Source of the DNA: CAZKFG01 sp964551985
GTDB lineage: Bacteria; Bacillota; Negativicutes; Acidaminococcales; JAISLQ01
Direction of reading: 5' to 3'
Assembly (NCBI GenBank): GCA_964551985.1
Contig: CAZKFG010000011.1
Coordinates: forward strand, 1-42,129
Length of the DNA: 42,129 nucleotides
In this document: one piece after another, positions 32,787 to 41,383 of the stretch
How the letters are laid out: each line of letters starts with the position of its first letter
How positions within the stretch are numbered: the first letter of the stretch is position 1
Notes under the pieces: model-generated
The model's input: only the letters and a program-made list of their open reading frames with translations
The model's database searches: none
Told to the model about the DNA's origin: nothing
Position numbers and translations under genes: made by a program

Positions 32787-34853
32787 ATGTTATTAAATAA
32801 AAGTGTAGATACATTAAAAAACATCGGACAAAAACGCAAAGAACAACTTTCCAACATAGGTATTAATTCAATTAATGATATTATATATTATTTCCCACGT
32901 CAAGGATATTATGTAGATTTTGGCAACATGAAAAAAATTAACCAACTAGAATACAATCAAAAACAAATATTTAAAGCCAAAATAGCAGCAGTACAACAAA
33001 AAAAATCATATAGACATACAAGCTATGGTCTGCTCAGAGTGAAAGATTCTACTGGTTATGCCGATATATATTTGTTTGGCAAACAAGTATTTAACATAAA
33101 AAAGTTCCCTATAGGAACGCAAGTTTTGGTTTTTGGCAAAATTCAACAGGGTAAATTTTCCGCAGCAAAACTTGTTACAGAACCTACAATCGAAATTATA
33201 GAAGATGAAGCCGAAAAGATAAATTATCTTTTACCTACATATGCACTTACAGGAACTATTACACAGACTTTTATGAGAAATTTAATAAAGCAAGTTACGG
33301 AACTTTTAGATGAGGCAATAGTTAAAGAATTTATTCCAACAAAAATTTTGCAAAAAGAAAAATTTTTAAACCGTCTTCAAGCAATAAAAAATATTCATTA
33401 TCCAGAGAGTTTGGCAATGTTAAAAGCAGCTAAAAGAAGACTTGCTTTTGAAGAATTATATATTATGCAATGTGGCCTTGTATATTACAAAAACAAAATA
33501 AAAACACAAAAACGTGGTTATAACCATTTGCCAAGTGCAAATAAGATAAAAAAACTATTGTCAATCTTACCTTTTAAATTAACAGATGAACAGGAAAAAG
33601 TCTGGCAAGAGATAGAAAATGATATGCAGGACATTCAGCCAATGCATAGATTACTACAAGGTGATGTAGGTTCAGGAAAAACAATAATTGCTGTATTAGC
33701 ACTTGTTAAAGCGGTGGAAAATGGTTTTCAAGGAGCATTTATGGCACCAACGGAAATTTTAGCTATGCAGCACTTTGACACTTTAACTAATCTTTTGCAG
33801 GACTTGTCAATAAACATTTCTTTGCTTACAGGTAGTACTACGAAAAAAGAGCGTGAAAAAATTCTAACAGATTTAAAATTAGGTAAAATAGATATATTAA
33901 TTGGCACACATGCTCTTATACAGCAAGATGTTGAATTTAGAGATTTGTCGCTTGTTGTAACAGACGAACAACATCGTTTTGGTGTAAAACAGCGTGCTAA
34001 TTTGACAGATAAAAGTAAAGATATGCCAGACACGCTTGTTATGACAGCAACACCAATCCCAAGAACAATGGCTCTTACTGTTTATGGTGATCTGGATGTA
34101 TCTGTTATTAAAAAGTTGCCACCTGGCAGAAAACCTATAATAACTCTTTGCTATAATGAAAAAAAACGCATGGATGTTTACAAAGGTCTTGTTAGGCAGG
34201 TACAATTAGGTAGGCAAGCATATGTTGTTTGCCCTTTAATTGACGAATCTGAAAAGGTTAATGTACTATCAGCAACAGATTTATTTACTCAACTTACAAA
34301 TACAGTTTTAAAAGATATACCTACAAGGCTTTTGCATGGTAAAATGAAAAGCAGTGAAAAAGATAAAATAATGCAAGAGTTTATTGAGGGGAAGGTCAAA
34401 GTTCTTATAAGTACTACTGTAATTGAGGTTGGTATAAATGTACCTAACGCTTCTTTAATGATAGTAGAGGGTGCAGAACGCTTTGGATTGGCGCAACTAC
34501 ATCAATTAAGAGGTCGTATAGGACGTGGTGAACATCAGTCTTATTGTGCACTTATAGCTTCTAATGATAATGTGCAAAATATTGAAAGACTAAATCTTAT
34601 GGTTGAGCACAGCGATGGTTTTGTTTTAGCGCAAGAGGATTTAAAATTGCGTGGGGCAGGGGCTTTGTTTGGAACAAGGCAACACGGGCTTCCTGATTTG
34701 AAATTGGCAAATATTTTCTCTGATATTGATTTGCTTATGTTAGCAAGAGAATATGCCAAACAAACAATAGAAGATAAACTAGCTTTTGAAGATATAAAAG
34801 AACATATAAAACTTAATTATGATGATAGTTTTTGTGCAATTTTTTCTTCTTAA
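32787..34853 (+). CDS. recG: ATP-dependent DNA helicase RecG
   Basis: RecG reverses stalled forks and processes Holliday junctions and R-loops. The 688-aa protein has the N-terminal wedge/OB domain (about 1-170), Walker A GDVGSGKT (about 292-299), the DEQHRFG box (about 392-398), TATPIPRT, and the C-terminal motif region with GAERFGLAQLHQLRGRIGRG. ATG follows TGGAG. It is followed by a VTT membrane protein, probably in the same transcript. Confidence 0.96.
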   Translation: MLLNKSVDTLKNIGQKRKEQLSNIGINSINDIIYYFPRQGYYVDFGNMKKINQLEYNQKQIFKAKIAAVQQKKSYRHTSYGLLRVKDSTGYADIYLFGKQVFNIKKFPIGTQVLVFGKIQQGKFSAAKLVTEPTIEIIEDEAEKINYLLPTYALTGTITQTFMRNLIKQVTELLDEAIVKEFIPTKILQKEKFLNRLQAIKNIHYPESLAMLKAAKRRLAFEELYIMQCGLVYYKNKIKTQKRGYNHLPSANKIKKLLSILPFKLTDEQEKVWQEIENDMQDIQPMHRLLQGDVGSGKTIIAVLALVKAVENGFQGAFMAPTEILAMQHFDTLTNLLQDLSINISLLTGSTTKKEREKILTDLKLGKIDILIGTHALIQQDVEFRDLSLVVTDEQHRFGVKQRANLTDKSKDMPDTLVMTATPIPRTMALTVYGDLDVSVIKKLPPGRKPIITLCYNEKKRMDVYKGLVRQVQLGRQAYVVCPLIDESEKVNVLSATDLFTQLTNTVLKDIPTRLLHGKMKSSEKDKIMQEFIEGKVKVLISTTVIEVGINVPNASLMIVEGAERFGLAQLHQLRGRIGRGEHQSYCALIASNDNVQNIERLNLMVEHSDGFVLAQEDLKLRGAGALFGTRQHGLPDLKLANIFSDIDLLMLAREYAKQTIEDKLAFEDIKEHIKLNYDDSFCAIFSS

Positions 34854-34876
34854 TTTTAAAAATGAGGTGTAATGTT

Positions 34877-35560
34877 TTGATAAATAATAAATATGCTGAA
34901 AGATATATAAAAATAGTTGCTTTTGTATTGCTTGTTGCAATGGTTGCCTTAATTGAATATTTGCATCCTAATTTTTTAGAAAAAATATGGGATTTGTCTG
35001 CCAGCGGTGATATTGAAGGAACAATGGATTACCTTCGTTCTTTTGGTATATGGGCTATTTTTGTTAGCTTTTGGCTTGATGTTTTAGTAAATAGTTTGGG
35101 TTTTTTGCCGTCAATATTTTTATCTACAGCTAACGGTCTTTTGTTTGGCATACCAATTGGCATATTGGTTTCTTGGACAGCAGAGAGTGTTGGCGTTATA
35201 ATAAGTTTTTTTATTATGAGGTTTTTGCTTCGTGATACAGCAATGCTCGTAATACAAAAAAGTCAAAGATTAAAAGACTTAGATGAGCTAAGCGGTGAAA
35301 AAGGCTTAGTTGCAATGACATTAGCTAGGGCCTTACCTTATTTTCCGTCAGGAATACTTACAGCACTTGGAGCAGTTAGTAAAATAAGTATACGCGATTA
35401 TGTAATCGCTACTTTTGTAGGTAAGTTTCCCTCTACGGCTATAGAGGTTGTATTGGGACACGATATTGTAAACTATAAGCAAAATATGGATAGATTAGCA
35501 ATTAGCGTTGTTTTGATAATAATTGTATATGCTTTTATTTTATGGCGTAAGAAAAAATAA
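34877..35560 (+). CDS. TVP38/TMEM64 (VTT-domain) membrane protein
   Basis: This 227-aa integral membrane protein has about five or six hydrophobic segments and the VTT/SNARE-associated signature: a Phe/Gly-rich re-entrant region (LPSIFLSTANGLLFG), a second (ARALPYFPSGILTALGAVSKI), and basic residues at the end. The wider family, which includes DedA, is implicated in lipid flipping and undecaprenyl-phosphate recycling; the function of this member is unknown. I choose TTG at 34877, 9 nt after GAGG; an earlier ATG inside recG (34832) is unlikely. The stop lies within the next terminator stem. Confidence 0.85.
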   Translation: MINNKYAERYIKIVAFVLLVAMVALIEYLHPNFLEKIWDLSASGDIEGTMDYLRSFGIWAIFVSFWLDVLVNSLGFLPSIFLSTANGLLFGIPIGILVSWTAESVGVIISFFIMRFLLRDTAMLVIQKSQRLKDLDELSGEKGLVAMTLARALPYFPSGILTALGAVSKISIRDYVIATFVGKFPSTAIEVVLGHDIVNYKQNMDRLAISVVLIIIVYAFILWRKKK

Positions 35561-35587
35561 AGTTTGGCTTTACGCCAAACTTTATTT
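35555..35587. terminator. Terminator shared by the VTT gene and the aminotransferase gene
   Basis: A perfect 14-bp stem (35555-35568 with 35574-35587, loop of 5) overlaps the stop codons of both convergent genes. The longer T-run is on the minus-strand side, so it should work best for the aminotransferase transcript. Confidence 0.85.
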
Positions 35588-36781
35588 GCAAGCATACGCT
35601 TTATTATTTTCGGTATTTATAAATTTATCAATTCTCTCTAATGCTATAAAGAGATTTTCGTTCGAGGTGGAATAAGAACAACGAACAAAACCTTCACCGC
35701 TTTCACCAAAAGCATGTCCTGTAATTACTGCAACATTTTGCTCTTGAAGTAGTCTTTCGCAAAAATCAGCACTTTTTAGTCCTGTTATTGTGATGTCAGG
35801 GAAGATGTAAAAGGCACCTTGCGGTTCAAAGGTTTTTAAGCCTATTTTCTTAAAGCCATCTATCATTATCTTACGTCTTTTATTGTAGGTGTCAAACATA
35901 TATTCATAATCGTTTTTGGCGCTTTCTAAAGCTTCTAATGCTGCATATTGAGCAGGTGCTGGAGCGCAGAGCATAGTGTATTGATGAATTGCAATCATGG
36001 CGCTAATTACTTCTTTTGGTGCCATAACATAACCAATTCTAAAACCTGTCATAGCATATGTTTTGGAAAATCCACCTAAAAGTATTGTTCTGTCTTTCAT
36101 TCCTGGTAAAGAAGAAAAGCATGTATGTTCACCAACATATGTAAGATCGGCATAAAGTTCATCAGATATGACAACAAGATTATGTTTTTGGGCAAAATCA
36201 GCTATTTTCAATAGTTGATCACGGTTTAAAGTAGAACCGGTTGGGTTTGTAGGATAACTTATAAGTATTGCTTTAGTTTTTTTTGTAAGGCGTTTTTCCA
36301 GTTCTTCAATATTTATTGCAAAACCATCATCTGCTTTTGTAGGAACAGGTACAGCAGTGCCGCCGGCAAGGATTATGCAAGCTTTGTTGGCAACATAACA
36401 AGGCTCAGGTAAAAGCACTTCATCACCAGGTGCTAAAAGTATTCTCATAGCAAGGTCTAATGCTTCGCTGACACCGACAGTTATAACAATCTCTGATTCT
36501 GGGTTGTATGAAACGCCATATTTTTTTTCTGTAGCTTGACATATACCTTTGCGCAATGCAAGTAGTCCATAACTTGATGTATATGATGTTAGTCCTTCTT
36601 CAATGGATTTTATACAAGTTTTTCTTACGGATAGAGGAGTGGTAAAATCAGGTTCGCCAACGCTCAGAGAGACAATATTTTTATTTGTCGCCATAATATC
36701 CAAAAACCGTCCTAGACCAGAATCTGGTAATTGTCCAACGCAAGGAGCGATTTTGTTTTCCCAGTTAATGCTGTTATTCAT
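35582..36781 (-). CDS. PLP-dependent class I/II aminotransferase, possibly alanine-forming
   Basis: This 399-aa enzyme is a fold-type I transaminase of the aspartate aminotransferase superfamily. The Schiff-base lysine is K240 in SKTYAMTG. YPTNPTG (N179), D207 and Y210 bind the cofactor, and FVRCSYS near the end holds the carboxylate-binding Arg. Sequence alone does not fix the substrate. The T-box leader in front of it offers a clue: its specifier appears to be GCC (Ala), which would fit a glutamate-pyruvate type activity. ATG is preceded at 7 nt by GAGG on the minus strand. Confidence 0.9.
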   Translation of the reverse strand: MNNSINWENKIAPCVGQLPDSGLGRFLDIMATNKNIVSLSVGEPDFTTPLSVRKTCIKSIEEGLTSYTSSYGLLALRKGICQATEKKYGVSYNPESEIVITVGVSEALDLAMRILLAPGDEVLLPEPCYVANKACIILAGGTAVPVPTKADDGFAINIEELEKRLTKKTKAILISYPTNPTGSTLNRDQLLKIADFAQKHNLVVISDELYADLTYVGEHTCFSSLPGMKDRTILLGGFSKTYAMTGFRIGYVMAPKEVISAMIAIHQYTMLCAPAPAQYAALEALESAKNDYEYMFDTYNKRRKIMIDGFKKIGLKTFEPQGAFYIFPDITITGLKSADFCERLLQEQNVAVITGHAFGESGEGFVRCSYSTSNENLFIALERIDKFINTENNKAYACK

Positions 36782-36810
36782 ATTAACACCTCATAAAAAA
36801 ATTTTGAAAA

Positions 36811-37028
36811 TAAAAAATCCATCCTGATAATCAGGACGGATGTAACCGCGGTACCACCTGTGTTTTGCAAAAAGCAACACTCAAAACCTTTAACGCAGGT
36901 AACGGCATATTCATCATATGCTGCTCAAAAGTGGCTTTTTCTAAATTGTTTTTATCAGTTTACACCAACCACTGACTCTCTTGAAAAACTTTTTAGATAC
37001 TTTGCTTTATCATCGCAAATATTAACTT
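36811..37028 (-). ncRNA. T-box riboswitch leader, probable alanine specifier
   Basis: Reading the minus strand, Stem I has the AGTA S-turn (36998-37001) and the apical AGAGAG...GTGGTTGGTG region (about 36960-36982). A GAA (complement of 36939-36941) opens the 3' side of the specifier loop. The codon best placed before the lower helix is GCC (complement of 36933-36935), followed by A. The T-box sequence AGGTGGTACCGCGG is at 36846-36859. Its TGGT bulge pairs with tRNAs carrying discriminator A73, which fits tRNA-Ala and not Asp, Asn or Ser. The terminator stem follows. This fills the gene-free stretch between the aminotransferase and the GDSL gene. Confidence 0.9.
36813..36841 (-). terminator. 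T-box-regulated terminator
   Basis: On the minus strand, an 11-bp stem (36831-36841 with 36817-36827, including one G-U pair) with a TTA loop is followed by six T. The G-U pair forms only in the minus-strand RNA, confirming direction. Uncharged tRNA would favour the competing antiterminator with the T-box sequence. Confidence 0.88.
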
Positions 37029-37034
37029 GTAGAC

Positions 37035-37063
37035 ACTTTAACACATTTTTTTTGCTTTGGCAA
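37035..37063 (-). promoter_or_regulatory. Promoter of the T-box leader
   Basis: On the minus strand, TTGCCA (37058-37063, five of six matches) and TAAAGT (37035-37040) are 17 nt apart. This puts the RNA start near 37028, just upstream of Stem I. Confidence 0.55.
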
Positions 37064-37100
37064 GTGTTTTTTGTAATTTTTTTTGAAAAGGAGATTTAAA

Positions 37101-37643
37101 ATGCTATTAGCTGTTTTAGGAGACTCTTTGACTTACGGTTTTCCTTTTGGACCATATGTATCTTGGTTACAAACATTGGGCGAAAATCTTGCTATAAATA
37201 CCTTGAATGAAGGAGTTTGTGGTGAGACGACAAGTGATATGAAAAAAAGATTGCCATATTTATTGAAAAATAATAGTATAACACATATAATTATTTTTGG
37301 TGGTGCTAATGACATTATTATGGATAATAGGCAAACAGAAAATATTGTAAAAGATATTAATCTTATGCAAAGACAGGTTTTGCAAACAAATTTACAGTTT
37401 GGCATTGTACTGCCGTTAATTCCAGCAGATAAGTATTTTGAGCAAAAATTTTTAACTCTTAGAGAAGAGCTTAAAAAAGTTATAGATAGCCAAACACTAA
37501 TTATTGATTTTCAAAATGCTCTTGTTGAAAAGGAAAATAGTATAAATTATTTGGATGATGGTGTACATTTTAGCATACAAGGAAATAATAAAATAGCTGA
37601 ATATGCGACAATAGCATTGAAAAGTTGGCTAAAGGGAGAATAA
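37101..37643 (+). CDS. SGNH/GDSL-family hydrolase
   Basis: This 180-aa protein is a small SGNH esterase/lipase. Block I GDSLTYG has the nucleophile Ser near residue 9, block III GGANDI supplies Asn, and block V DGVHFS supplies Asp and His. There is no signal peptide, so a cytoplasmic thioesterase- or arylesterase-like role is likely; the substrate is unknown. ATG at 37101 follows AAAAGGAG; an in-frame TTG at 37083 overlaps that site. It is divergent from the T-box unit and directly abuts the next gene. Confidence 0.88.
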   Translation: MLLAVLGDSLTYGFPFGPYVSWLQTLGENLAINTLNEGVCGETTSDMKKRLPYLLKNNSITHIIIFGGANDIIMDNRQTENIVKDINLMQRQVLQTNLQFGIVLPLIPADKYFEQKFLTLREELKKVIDSQTLIIDFQNALVEKENSINYLDDGVHFSIQGNNKIAEYATIALKSWLKGE

Positions 37644-38723
37644 ATGTTTGTAATTGCTTTTATATTGTTTTATAGTACAGCAAATTTGTATTTATATTAT
37701 AGATTTACTCGTGTTTTTTCTGTTGCCAAAATACCATTGGCTTGTGTTTGGTTTTTTTTCGCTGTATCTATTATGGTATTTAGAAATGATAGTACTTTTT
37801 TACCTAATGATTTTACTGATATACTCTATCTTATTGGCACATACTGGGTAGCATCTGTTTATTACGCTTTTTTTATAACTTTGTTTTGTGACATTGTAAG
37901 TAAAATAAAGCCTTTTGATATATCGAGTAAAAAGATAGCTTTACTTATTGGCTTATTTGTGCTTACTATAGTTGTTTATGGGGGCATAAACTCTAGAGAT
38001 ATTAATGTTAAAAACTATTCTATTACTATTGGTAAAAAAGCCAAAACAGAAAATATGCGCATAGTATTTTTATCCGATTTGCATCTTGGCAAAGTATATG
38101 ATGAAAAGTCAGTACAAGATGTTGTTGAAAAAATAAATCAACTAAAGCCACAATTAGTTATAATTGCAGGTGATATAATAGATAGTGATTTTAATTCTGT
38201 TACTCGTAAGGACTCGTTGCGGGCTATCAAAAACATAAAAAGCCTTTATGGTATTTATGCCGTAATGGGAAACCACGAATATATTGGAGGTCAAGAGCAA
38301 AAGGCAATAGATTATTTTAAGCAAAATGGCATAAATGTCCTTATAGAAAAAGGAGTAAAATTACCTAATGATGTTTTGTTGTTTGGTAAGGATGATTATA
38401 CTAAAAATAAATCTTTGGATGCTATTTTTTCGTTTGCAAAAAGAAATGATAACCTGCCACTTATTTTTATCACGCATCAACCACGTTATATAGAAGAAGT
38501 AGCAAATATGAATGTTGATTTATTGTTTGCAGGACACACTCACTTAGGGCAGATATATCCTAATAATTATATTGTCCAAAATATGTATAGTTTAGCTTAT
38601 GGTTATAAAAAAATCAATAGTTTACAAGGTATAGTTACAAGTGGTGTAGGTACGTGGGGACCGCCTGTAAGAGTAGGTACAAGTGCTGAAATTGTTTGTA
38701 TAGATATAAATTTTAAAAAATAA
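37644..38723 (+). CDS. Membrane-anchored metallophosphoesterase (YkuE-like)
   Basis: This 359-aa protein has about four N-terminal hydrophobic segments (roughly 1-18, 29-46, 60-86 and 100-118). A calcineurin-like phosphoesterase domain follows, with the dimetal ligands in LSDLHLG (about 142-148), AGDIID, GNHEY, THQPR and GHTHLGQ. Related proteins act on lipid-linked or nucleotide phosphates; the substrate is not evident. Its ATG directly follows the stop of the GDSL gene, so the two are one operon, perhaps a two-step hydrolase pair (inference). Confidence 0.87.
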   Translation: MFVIAFILFYSTANLYLYYRFTRVFSVAKIPLACVWFFFAVSIMVFRNDSTFLPNDFTDILYLIGTYWVASVYYAFFITLFCDIVSKIKPFDISSKKIALLIGLFVLTIVVYGGINSRDINVKNYSITIGKKAKTENMRIVFLSDLHLGKVYDEKSVQDVVEKINQLKPQLVIIAGDIIDSDFNSVTRKDSLRAIKNIKSLYGIYAVMGNHEYIGGQEQKAIDYFKQNGINVLIEKGVKLPNDVLLFGKDDYTKNKSLDAIFSFAKRNDNLPLIFITHQPRYIEEVANMNVDLLFAGHTHLGQIYPNNYIVQNMYSLAYGYKKINSLQGIVTSGVGTWGPPVRVGTSAEIVCIDINFKK

Positions 38724-38756
38724 AAAAATCAGATACTTCTAGTATCTGATTTTTTT
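38722..38756. terminator. Bidirectional terminator between metallophosphoesterase and cheV
   Basis: A 10-bp stem (38728-38737 with 38741-38750, loop of 3) is extended by matching A and T runs on both sides. It starts 1 nt into the phosphoesterase stop codon and faces convergent cheV. Confidence 0.9.
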
Positions 38757-38775
38757 ATATAATGATTTATAAAAG

Positions 38776-39684
38776 TTATTTTAAATTTGTATCAATTAAG
38801 TGAACGAGATTGTCTATTTCAGGTTTAGATACTTGAGCGTTGGCACCTAATGTTTGACCTTTAATGCGGTTTTCCTCGTTAATTAATGATGAAAAAATGA
38901 TAACAGGTAATTCTGATAATTTTTTGTCTGAACGAATTAGTTTTAAAAGTCTGTGTCCGTCCATTTGCGGCATTTCAATATCTGTTATTACAAGATTTAT
39001 AGCTTCTGTGATGTCTTCGTGTTCGTCACGAATTTTTTCTAATGTGTTCCAAGCAAGTTTGCCATTGGGCATAGCAATTGTATTGACATATCCTGCCTTA
39101 TGTAAGTTGTCTATAACAAGTTCTCTAAGCAGATGCGAATCTTCAGCAACTAAAATAGTTTTTTGGCCACGTTGTTTTAATAAAGCTTCTTCTGTTACTG
39201 TTTTAAAATCTGTGAAGTTTTTGTTTATTTCTGGATTAATGTCAGCTAGTATTCTTTCAAAATCAAGTAAAACAACCATTTTATTTTCCATTTTTATAAC
39301 ACCGACAACGAGGTGAGAATTAGCAATTTCTGGAGTAGGTTCCATTTTTTCCCAAGATATACGATGTATTCTAGATACTTCATCAACCAGAAAGCCTGCT
39401 TGATAATTGTTAAGTTCAGCAACAATAATTCTTTTTGGCTCAGAGTCATCAGCATTTAGACAAGTAGACAAATTTACCAATGGAATGACTTTGCCACGTA
39501 GTGTAAATACGCCATCAATATATGGATGCGCACTTGGCATTTTTGTTACAGGTAAAAGATTTATTACCTCGCGTACTTTAGCAACATTTATACCATAAGT
39601 TACTTTGCCAACGCTAAATTCTACAATTTCAAACTCATTGGTACCGCTTTCTAATAATATTCCCGCTTTTTCTTCCTTTGCCAT
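38776..39684 (-). CDS. cheV: CheV chemotaxis coupling protein (CheW-receiver)
   Basis: CheV couples chemoreceptors to the CheA kinase and adapts through phosphorylation. The 302-aa protein has a CheW-like domain (about 15-155), then a receiver domain (about 174-300). The receiver keeps its acidic pair E181/D182, phospho-acceptor D235 in TDIEMPQMDG, Ser265/266 and K287, so it should be phosphorylatable. ATG at 39684 lies 9 nt after AAAGGA; an in-frame start 42 nt earlier is weaker. No other chemotaxis or flagellar gene is in the window. Confidence 0.93.
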   Translation of the reverse strand: MAKEEKAGILLESGTNEFEIVEFSVGKVTYGINVAKVREVINLLPVTKMPSAHPYIDGVFTLRGKVIPLVNLSTCLNADDSEPKRIIVAELNNYQAGFLVDEVSRIHRISWEKMEPTPEIANSHLVVGVIKMENKMVVLLDFERILADINPEINKNFTDFKTVTEEALLKQRGQKTILVAEDSHLLRELVIDNLHKAGYVNTIAMPNGKLAWNTLEKIRDEHEDITEAINLVITDIEMPQMDGHRLLKLIRSDKKLSELPVIIFSSLINEENRIKGQTLGANAQVSKPEIDNLVHLIDTNLK

Positions 39685-39705
39685 ACTAGCCAGTCCTTTC
39701 TCAAC

Positions 39706-39734
39706 AATATAAGTTAAATATAGCATTATTACAA
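39706..39734 (-). promoter_or_regulatory. Putative cheV promoter
   Basis: On the minus strand, TTGTAA (39729-39734) and TATATT (39706-39711) are 17 nt apart. The predicted start is within 20 nt of the cheV start codon. The rest of the gap to guaB is extremely AT-rich, with no gene; I see only the guaB promoter beyond it. Confidence 0.45.
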
Positions 39735-39852
39735 TATATATGTTTTAATTATATATTATAAATTAATTAATAGCTACAAAGAAATAAAAAATAATATAAT
39801 TTTTTTGCTTTTATTAAAAAATTATAAAACAAATAACAGATTATACTAGACG

Positions 39853-39880
39853 TTGAGCTATCGGTATGTTATCATATACA
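39853..39880 (+). promoter_or_regulatory. Putative guaB promoter
   Basis: TTGAGC (39853-39858) and TATACA (39875-39880) are 16 nt apart. The guaB Shine-Dalgarno AAAGGAGA follows shortly after. No purine riboswitch is apparent. Confidence 0.5.
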
Positions 39881-39910
39881 GATAAATAAAAGTAAAAAAG
39901 GAGACTTTAA

Positions 39911-41365
39911 ATGAGGGACGACAAATTTATTAAAGAAGGTTTAACCTTTGATGACGTCTTGCTTGTTCCTGGGCATTCGGATATTCTGCCACATCAAGTA
40001 GATGTAACAACTAAAATAACTAGAAATATTAACATTAATATACCAATTATAAGTGCGGGAATGGATACTGTGACAGAGTGTCGTATGGCTATCGCTATGG
40101 CAAGAGAAGGTGGCATGGGGGTAATTCACAAAAATATGCCAGTTGCTGATCAAGCAAATGAGATTGACAAAGTGAAAAGATCAGAACACGGTGTTATAGT
40201 TGACCCAATATATTTATCACCTGATGATAAACTATATGATGCTACAGCTCTAATGGAGCGCTATCATATTTCAGGAGTTCCCATTACTGAAAAAGGAAAA
40301 CTTGTTGGCATTTTAACAAACCGCGATTTGAGATTTGAAACAAATCTCGATCGTAAAATAAAAGAGAGTATGACTAAAGAAAAACTAATCGTGGCACCTG
40401 TTGGCACATCACTTTTAGAGGCTAAAGAAATACTCAGAGAGCATCGTATCGAAAAATTACCTTTAGTTGATGCAAAAGGTAATTTAAAGGGTTTAATAAC
40501 CATTAAAGATATTGAAAAAGCGCAAAAATATCCAAATTCTGCTAAAGACCTTAACGGTCGTTTACTTGTTGCTGCAGCTGTTGGCGTGAGTGGCGATTTA
40601 ATAGATAGAATGGATGCTATTGTTGCCGCTAAAGTAGATGCTGTTGTTGTAGATACAGCACACGGGCATTCTCAAGGTGTTATAGATACTGTTAAAAAGA
40701 TTAAAAAAGCATATCCACATGTTGATTTGATTGCAGGCAACATTGCTACAGGTGAAGCAGCAAAAGCGTTGATTGAAGCTGGAGCAGATGCGCTGAAAAT
40801 AGGTATTGGACCTGGTTCTATTTGTACAACTAGGGTTATAGCAGGTATCGGTGTGCCACAAATAACAGCCGTTTATGATTGTGCACAAATTGCTCGTAAA
40901 AAAGGCGTACCAATTATTGCCGATGGCGGTATAAAATACTCTGGAGATATTGCTAAAGCTATTGCTGCTGGTGCAAATGTTGTTATGATAGGCGGCATTT
41001 TAGCTGGGACAGAAGAAAGTCCTGGTGAGAAGGTTATTTATCAAGGTAGATCTTATAAAGTTTATCGTGGTATGGGTTCATTATCTGCTATGGAAAAAGG
41101 TAGTAAAGACCGTTACTTCCAAGAAGACGCCAATAAACTAGTTCCTGAAGGTATAGAAGGCAGAGTTCCTTATAAAGGTTATGTTATGGACACATTATTC
41201 CAACTTGTTGGTGGATTGCGTGCTGGTATGGGTTATTGTGGAGTGCATAACATCGAAGAAATGATAACGAAAACTACATTTATTCGTATGACTGGCGCTG
41301 GATTGAAAGAAAGCCATCCTCACGATATTGTTATAACAAAAGAAGCTCCAAACTATAGCTTATAA
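39911..41365 (+). CDS. guaB: IMP dehydrogenase
   Basis: GuaB oxidises IMP to XMP with NAD, the committed step of GMP synthesis. The 484-aa protein has the TIM barrel split by a two-CBS Bateman domain (about 95-205). The catalytic loop GIGPGSICTTR places the nucleophile at C305; ADGGIKYSGD and the flap YRGMGSLSAM follow. ATG follows AAAGGAGA. The next gene starts 18 nt downstream without a terminator. Confidence 0.97.
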   Translation: MRDDKFIKEGLTFDDVLLVPGHSDILPHQVDVTTKITRNININIPIISAGMDTVTECRMAIAMAREGGMGVIHKNMPVADQANEIDKVKRSEHGVIVDPIYLSPDDKLYDATALMERYHISGVPITEKGKLVGILTNRDLRFETNLDRKIKESMTKEKLIVAPVGTSLLEAKEILREHRIEKLPLVDAKGNLKGLITIKDIEKAQKYPNSAKDLNGRLLVAAAVGVSGDLIDRMDAIVAAKVDAVVVDTAHGHSQGVIDTVKKIKKAYPHVDLIAGNIATGEAAKALIEAGADALKIGIGPGSICTTRVIAGIGVPQITAVYDCAQIARKKGVPIIADGGIKYSGDIAKAIAAGANVVMIGGILAGTEESPGEKVIYQGRSYKVYRGMGSLSAMEKGSKDRYFQEDANKLVPEGIEGRVPYKGYVMDTLFQLVGGLRAGMGYCGVHNIEEMITKTTFIRMTGAGLKESHPHDIVITKEAPNYSL

Positions 41366-41383
41366 TATAAGGGGGAGTCATTT

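Noticed and set aside
37053..37080. Possible plus-strand promoter for the GDSL gene (TTGCTT, 16 nt, TAATTT)
   Set aside because: Too weak, and too close to the start codon, to list as a feature, though some promoter must exist in this divergent region.
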